In this document: positions 59,051 through 64,000 of the stretch, piece after piece
Layout of the letters: every line of letters starts with the position of its first letter
Position numbering within the stretch: position 1 is the stretch's first letter
NCBI RefSeq assembly: GCF_021869535.1
Contig: NW_026262712.1
Coordinates: 109,179,640-109,243,639 of the forward strand
Reading direction: 5' to 3'
DNA from: Mytilus californianus
Lineage: Eukaryota > Mollusca > Bivalvia > Mytilida > Mytilidae
Length of the DNA: 64,000 nucleotides
Made by a program: the position numbers and the translations under genes
The notes under the pieces: model-generated
Database searches by the model: none
What the model was told of the DNA's origin: nothing
What the model saw: only the letters and a program-made list of their open reading frames with translations

Positions 59051-61059
59051 AACTTTACATTCATTCTTGTTGCAAAACCAGTACAGTGTAACTACAAAAA
59101 ATGCCACCGTCATTGTATTAGTGTTTTACTTTCCAGTATTAATTGCCTTAATACGTGTATTTTGAATTAATATAAAATGAAAATGATTAAAACATGTAAT
59201 TTTATGTACATGAAATCCGACAGTTAAAGTCTAAATGAAGTTAAACAGTGCTAAGGGTCATTTTGAACTTGCAGTGAGGTGTGAGCTTTTTGTACATGTT
59301 GAAGGCATCACTGTGACTTTAAGATGAAGAACAGCAACAAAAGCTCTGCTAATTTGCTAGGATTTTATCAAGTAAATATAAAGATTTTTTGTCATGAATC
59401 TATACAACATATCCCTCCTTTTTAATTTTGATATAGTAATTGGTGATTTGATAAATTTTCTCCACATGTCTTATTCCATTGGAAAGATTCATATGAGTAT
59501 CCACAATAGTGAACCAACCAACCATATCCCCTCAGCGTTTCTTCTTTTAACAAATTATTTAAAACCAGAAGGGCTAGCTTGACACGTAATTATTGGCTGT
59601 CCTGAATCCATTCGATCCTTTTGTAAAAAAGGACTTATTATACCCTTGCTAGTGATAGCTGGGGTATATATAATATTCATAATGTCGGTCTGTCTGTCTG
59701 TCTGTCCATCTTTTTGTTTGTAATATATCTACAATCCTTAAGTCCGCTTAAAGTACAGAATGTATTTAAACCAAACTAATGATGTGTCTTGTGGGGGTTG
59801 TGAAATTGTGCAACATGTGTTTTTTTTTTTTATTATTGACGGATTATGGGGCTGTGAAACTTTGGACCAAAAAGGAGAAAATCAGTAGTGGTGTAGTGTA
59901 ACTACCTGTGGTCCGCAACTCCTCCGCAACCACTAAAGGGTTTAATGTGGAAGTTGTATGAGATACTCATTTGATATTTTAGGTGTGCATCATATGTTTA
60001 TTTTCTACAAGGTGGGGCCCCAGAGGGGAATTATTGATGGGTCCAAATAAGAAAAATTTCATTGATATGGGATAACACCTGCTAAACCACTATTCCTTCT
60101 AAACTAATAATTTTATATTGATAACTATAATCATTTGTTGAAATTGATTTTTTTTATATTTTGTAGATATATGATTAGGGTTTAAGAAAAAACAAATGGC
60201 ATTAATATATTTTTGCCACTTTAGAAAATATAGACTTTTAAAAATTAGAAAATTTCACCATTTTAGCAGTTTCGTAAAACTTCTGATATTTAGACCAGCA
60301 TGAGCAAATATAGGAAAAAAATTTAACCTCAGGCGTTAATATAAATTGACAGTTAGAATACAGTTTTACAAAATATTATTACCAATAAAACAGTTTCATG
60401 TTGATAAACACTGGTATTTGTCAGCTTAAGTCTGCTGAAATTGGCAAATTTTCAGCTTTATTTTCACCATAAATGGCTATATATAGATGGTGCTCCATGA
60501 AGAGAGTACCATTGAATATATTTAAAAATAATTTGATCAGAGAGTAGTTGCCATGAAGGTATCATGTATGCAAAATTTGAGGTCAATATGATAACATTGC
60601 ATTTGGAGCCTAATGCATGGTTTTCTGGCAGACTGGCTCAATGGTTTTCTGGCAGACTGGCTCTTGATATGAATTTGTACATGGGACAAATGTTCGCTTT
60701 TATTATATATTATATTTTTTTCAGACAGTGCATATGACAAGTATACCATTCATAACATTTTCTAGGATGTAAATGATATTCAGACTTTAATATGATACAT
60801 AACAAAATAATTTAAAGTGTGTCTGGATTGCATTGCTGATGAACATTGTTGAATCATAGATCTAATCTCATCATTTACATTGGTTTACTAGTGTTTACAG
60901 CGTTTGTAACCACACGAGCGTCGCTCTCAAGAGGCCGTACTGGGTGTAAACATTTCAATTTTATAAGCAGATTCCTCGGAATAGTTTGGCTGCTTGAAAG
61001 ATTTCAAAGGGGGTTTGGGAAAGATCTTGGATAGTTTGGGATATATAAACCATACTCAC
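59051..61059. other. Intron with short repeats
   Basis: 59640-59720 carries a (TCTG)n bivalve repeat. 60617-60664 has two tandem 24-base units 'ATGGTTTTCTGGCAGACTGG'+CTC(A/T), related in reverse to 54795-54835. No exon recognised. Confidence 0.4.
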
Positions 61060-61230
61060 GTATACAAATAGGTGGTGGAAAACTCCATTTGTCGCCTGAA
61101 CATATGATCATTTTTTTTCCAAATAACGTGTATTTACGATAGCATCTGAACTTTGCGATTCTGCCTCTTGCTCGTAGTCTTACTCGACCATGTGCCGGAT
61201 TATCTAAGGTTGAACAATTTACGCCCAAAA
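61060..61230 (-). CDS. Sushi (CCP) domain exon 1
   Basis: Acceptor 'TTTTTGCTTTCAG', strong donor C|GTGAGT, phase 1 at both ends, 171 bases. Reads 'LGVNCSTLDNPAHGRVRLRA', 'RGRIAKFRCYRKYTLFGKKM' and 'IICSGDKWSFPPPICI'. This is a complete sushi domain: four cysteines, 'NP.HG' near the start and the invariant Trp before the last Cys. NCS is a possible glycosylation site. It is the first exon visible; the gene must begin further upstream, outside the window or in exons not recognised. Confidence 0.85.
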
Positions 61231-61971
61231 CTGAAAGCAAAAATATGATTGGTCAAATGTAAAGAAATAACGTCCAATAGGATGGACCATAGTATACCAT
61301 CACATTTGTGACAAAACATTTATACCTTTTTTAATAATCTGTCTTAAATGATTTCTTATTGTTTCGTCATTTGGAGAACTACGTGTTTATGATACTAGTA
61401 GTCAGTTATATTTATTACCGTCTATTCTTATATATTATAATGTCTGGATAATAGTCAACCATCTTTGTTACGAGGGTATTGGATCGTTATATGAATCAAT
61501 ACTGTACACAGTAAAAAATTATATAATCGCCTAAAAAGTATACAACACCATCAACATTAAAAAGGAAAACGTACATAAAAGTATCAATAAATATTCCGGA
61601 TAACAGCTATCCTTCATCAGTACGATGTAAAATGAATCTCATCAATATATGCTGATTTTCCGAAAAACAATTTTGAACGTAATACATTTGTTTGTTTACA
61701 ATTTTACCCTTTACTTTTGTTGGTATATAATGTTTTCTTTCCGTGTACCTTATTTTGGGTTATTGTAACACGTGACATACACACTGAAATCGGTATAACC
61801 ATTTGAAAATACCATTGTAAAATTGTATATGAAATAGAAATTATAAGTGAGTTGATTTCCAAAATAATGTTTCTATATCGTTTAATATTTGTCAGGGAAA
61901 TTCAGAACAAGAATGCAAAAGGCCCTTTACACGCTGATAAATTTTTTTATCATATATATCAGAATTAAAAT
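61231..61971. other. Intron or 5' flank, no recognised gene
   Basis: AT-rich; contains a degraded ribozyme-like motif at 61585-61625. Confidence 0.35.
61585..61625 (-). ncRNA. Hammerhead-like relic
   Basis: Minus strand: CUGAUGA box, a 5-bp stem GGAUA/UAUCC with loop GCUGU, then GGAA where GAAA is expected. The box order and stem fit a Penelope-type hammerhead, but the second box is mutated and stem III is not clear. Could be chance. Confidence 0.3.
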
Positions 61972-62024
61972 TGAATATGCCAGACTCGCGTTTCGTCTAC
62001 AAAAGAATCATCAGTGACGATCGA
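61972..62024 (-). ncRNA. Hammerhead ribozyme, copy B
   Basis: CUGAUGA at 62014-62008, GAAA at 61994-61991, stem III C-G with loop GCGA, cleavage triplet GUC at 61985-61983. Stem I GUCA/UGGC forms fully. Stem II UUCU/AGAC has lost its first pair (G to U at 62007). The core is complete, so some activity is possible. Confidence 0.55.
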
Positions 62025-62994
62025 ATATAAATAGAAATAAAAGGCCACATACAGTACGAAGTTGAAGAGCAATGATACTACACTTTTATTTCTATCATTG
62101 GAAAGTCGTTTTAAATTATCTATATTTTCTTAATGACCGAATAAATTGTAAATAAGAATGAATATTGAATTAATCCCGATATATATATACACAACAGCAT
62201 GAGTGGTTGTTTCTTCAAATAAATTGTTCAAAGTATTATATTGACACTAAATATAGTACGTAATAGGTAACATGAACTAATACTACAATATTCTTGGCGA
62301 ATAAGGATAATTAAAAGTGTATTATGATATTTCAGTACTTTTTACTTTGCCTCTTTAGAAGTTATATAATGCTATTATATTAAGTCAAAGTTTTGCAACT
62401 AGGACAAAAAAACTTGCATTATAATAAACTGCATATTGACTAGGTTGAAAATCATAAAGATATAAATAATAAAAAAATTAGGACATAAACTGTTGCATTG
62501 TTGACGTGTCAAACTAATTCAACATGGTCAAACTATTCAAATCAGAAATAGTAACAGTTTTTAACACCAACACCTAAATATCTTGACAAGAATACGTTAT
62601 ATTAAAGATTAATAGATTAATTGATTGGTGTTTAATGCCACTTTCAGCACTATTGTGCTATTTTGTGACGGACAGTTCTTATTTGTGGAGGTTATATTGA
62701 AGAAATATCAGTCGGATTAAGTTGTGAAAAATCTAACTGGTACAATAAGAAAGACTACCAACCGTTCCAACAATTCAAAAATCGTAAACGTAATGGAGAA
62801 TTTAGTAGATTATAACCCGCTTAATTTTTTTTATTGTGTAGGTCTGCACGGTTCCTTTTCGTAATATTGTATCCTGTTTCAGTACTTATGCGTCCTTGGT
62901 TTTCATAGCGTTCCTGATGAAGGCTAATACAGGAAAGAGCTTCGGACGTACAATATTTTAATAGTGTCATTTTTTCCGGGCACTGGGTATATAC
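61972..62994. repeat. 1-kb dispersed repeat with ribozyme, copy B
   Basis: Direct copy of 12430-13420. It is interrupted at 62994 by a hAT-like element and resumes at 63978 ('CCGCTGCTTGTGGAC' against 'CGCCTCTGCTGGTGGAC' in copy A). It carries a hammerhead at 61972-62024. Confidence 0.75.
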
Positions 62995-63977
62995 CAGGCA
63001 TGGGGCGAATTACATTGCAATGTAATGCATTATATTACAATCACCTTGACAAAACCATGCATTAAATTACAATTACTATTAGATGCATTTATCAAAGTAA
63101 TGCATTAAATTACAATTACTTTTGCAAAGTAATGCATTGAATTACACATTACAGTTGTAAATTTTATTATCAAGTGAATAGAAAATTCAAACATCTAGAA
63201 AAACAACATTAAGTCACAAATACATCTCTGTGTTTTCTCTAAAAAGAAATTACAGAGATGAAGTTTAATACTTATTTTAACTTAATGTTAACTTTACTTT
63301 TATAAACATTCATTTGTTTTTTTTTAATTTCAATCAAAATATTTACTGAGAATTTCTTTCCTAATTATATAATAAACATAGAGCTTAATTTATGACTAAG
63401 TGTCAAAATGGCGAAAAGATTGATTGTAAAACAAACTAACTAGTGTTTTATGACAATGTTCAATTATCTATTATTTAATCATCACAAGGTATTCATTGAT
63501 CTGTTGACAACAATGGAACACTTTTACAGTAATGCTTTTCAAATATTAATCTTTTTATGCAGGAAAATGTATGAAATAAAATGAAATAAAAAAAGGAAGT
63601 CAATCTGATATACAGTGTTGTGTTATCCATTTAGAATTATAATTTGGTCATTCTAGTATTTATACCACTTTATTTTTTTTTAAATATATGTGTAAAATAT
63701 ATCAGACATAATAATACAATATCTTAATCATTGAAAGTCTTACCTTAAGATGAGTTACAAAATTTGATGTTATCCTTAGACTGCCAGATATAACAGAAAA
63801 GCAGTGTTTGCATTTTGCCTTGAAATTTGTATTCTTATCATCAATATTTCCAGGAAAGTAAAAATGATCTAGAGAATTCGACATTACTCTTCAATATAAT
63901 AAAATCCACTGCAAAATGATAACTTTTCACTAAAGTAGATTAACCTTTTTTTTTGCAAGTTCTACATGGAGCAAGGC
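62995..63977. mobile_element. Short hAT-like element carrying a BED-finger exon
   Basis: Begins CAGGCATGGGGCG with repeated subterminal 'TAATGCATTAAATTACAATT' motifs (63018-63145). Flanked by TATATAC at 62988-62994 and 63978-63984, with an eighth base differing. Copy A of the host repeat supplies the empty site. The right end is not a clear inverted copy of the left. At 983 bases it is far too short for a full transposase, so it looks like an internally deleted derivative. Its only coding content is the BED exon. Confidence 0.6.
63744..63884 (-). CDS. BED zinc-finger exon of a hAT-type transposase
   Basis: Starts at ATG 63884: 'MSNSLDHFYFPGNIDDKNTN', 'FKAKCKHCFSVISGSLRITS', 'NFVTHLK', then a strong donor AAG|GTAAGA. 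The aromatic start, 'KC.HC' and 'T.NF..HL' match the BED finger found at the N-terminus of hAT transposases; the last His would come from the next exon. No catalytic exon is found in the 750 bases between it and the element end. The frame is intact, unlike most transposon remnants here. Confidence 0.65.
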
Positions 63978-64000
63978 TATATACCGCTGCTTGTGGACTA

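Larger units (their letters stand above)
40917..61230 (-). other. Host gene span: sushi-sushi-MAM-stalk-TM receptor-like protein
   Basis: The exons at 61060, 52874, 51857, 51237, 48655, 45986, about 42956/41134 and 40917 join in a consistent order. Introns are mostly phase 1, as usual for extracellular domain exons (the one after 48655 is phase 0). Every junction checked up to the stalk uses AG/GT. The product is a type I membrane protein: at least two complement-control (sushi) domains, one MAM domain with its four cysteines, a Thr-rich stalk, one membrane helix and a tail of about 44 residues. The signal peptide and any earlier domains lie upstream of the window. Sushi and MAM domains act in adhesion, dimerisation or ligand binding, so a surface receptor or adhesion role is inferred. 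No orthologue is named. Two homopolymer frame breaks are noted in the exon entries. Confidence 0.7.

Noticed and set aside
1..64000. tRNA or rRNA genes
   Set aside because: No cloverleaf with A/B box sequences and no rRNA-like sequence was recognised by reading; a covariance search would be needed to be certain.

Overview
The window looks like nuclear DNA from a marine mussel (Mytilus or a close relative). It is strongly AT-rich, has no compact gene arrangement, and the one recognisable host gene is split into short exons mostly bounded by phase-1 introns. Most of the rest is bivalve repeats, including several families I recognise from Mytilus (the 'GCCAATGAGACAACTCTCC' repeat, the 'GAGCCTGTGTCGCTCACCTG' repeat, the 'TGATTGGTGTTTAACGCCAC' repeat). 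The species call is my recognition of these families, not a database result.

HOST GENE (minus strand, 61230 down to 40917, 5' end outside the window). Exons encode, in order: a sushi/CCP domain (61060-61230), a second sushi domain (52874-53037), a MAM domain split over four exons (51857-52015, 51237-51377, 48655-48800, 45986-46067), a Thr-rich stalk present as two tandemly duplicated exon copies (near 43131 and 41202), and a transmembrane segment with a short cytoplasmic tail ending at 40917. This is a type I membrane protein with an adhesion- or receptor-like ectodomain. Two single-base shortfalls in homopolymers (A6 in the second sushi exon, C3 before the transmembrane segment) break the reading frame, so the locus is either a decaying or polymorphic gene or carries consensus errors.

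MOBILE DNA. (1) A 10.1-kb candidate DNA transposon spans 25276-35354. It has 68-bp identical terminal inverted repeats with further similarity inside them, and a 9-bp target duplication CAGATTTAG on both flanks. A decayed helicase-like exon lies just inside its left end. (2) Nested inside it, a Mytilus repeat (from 26229) is itself interrupted at 26621-28046 by a near-perfect 1.4-kb palindromic element with a 12-bp target duplication. Each arm carries a hammerhead-ribozyme-like motif, and each motif has a different single-base lesion. (3) A ~1-kb dispersed repeat (12430-13480 and 61972 to the window end) carries a hammerhead ribozyme near one end. Its second copy is interrupted by a short hAT-like element carrying a BED zinc-finger exon. 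(4) Decayed LINEs lie at 640-4615 (interrupted), 36290-37030 (minus) and 56250-57535. (5) One reverse-transcriptase family is scattered as fragments at 19535-19680, 23632-24885, 47505-48560 and 53321-53760. (6) Several MITE-like or foldback elements are present.

LAYOUT. 0-25 kb is repeat debris without a convincing host gene. 25-35 kb is the nested transposon. 35-41 kb is repeats. 41-61 kb is the host gene with transposon-filled introns. 61-64 kb is the ribozyme repeat with the hAT-like insertion, upstream of the first visible sushi exon. No rRNA, tRNA or CRISPR was recognised.
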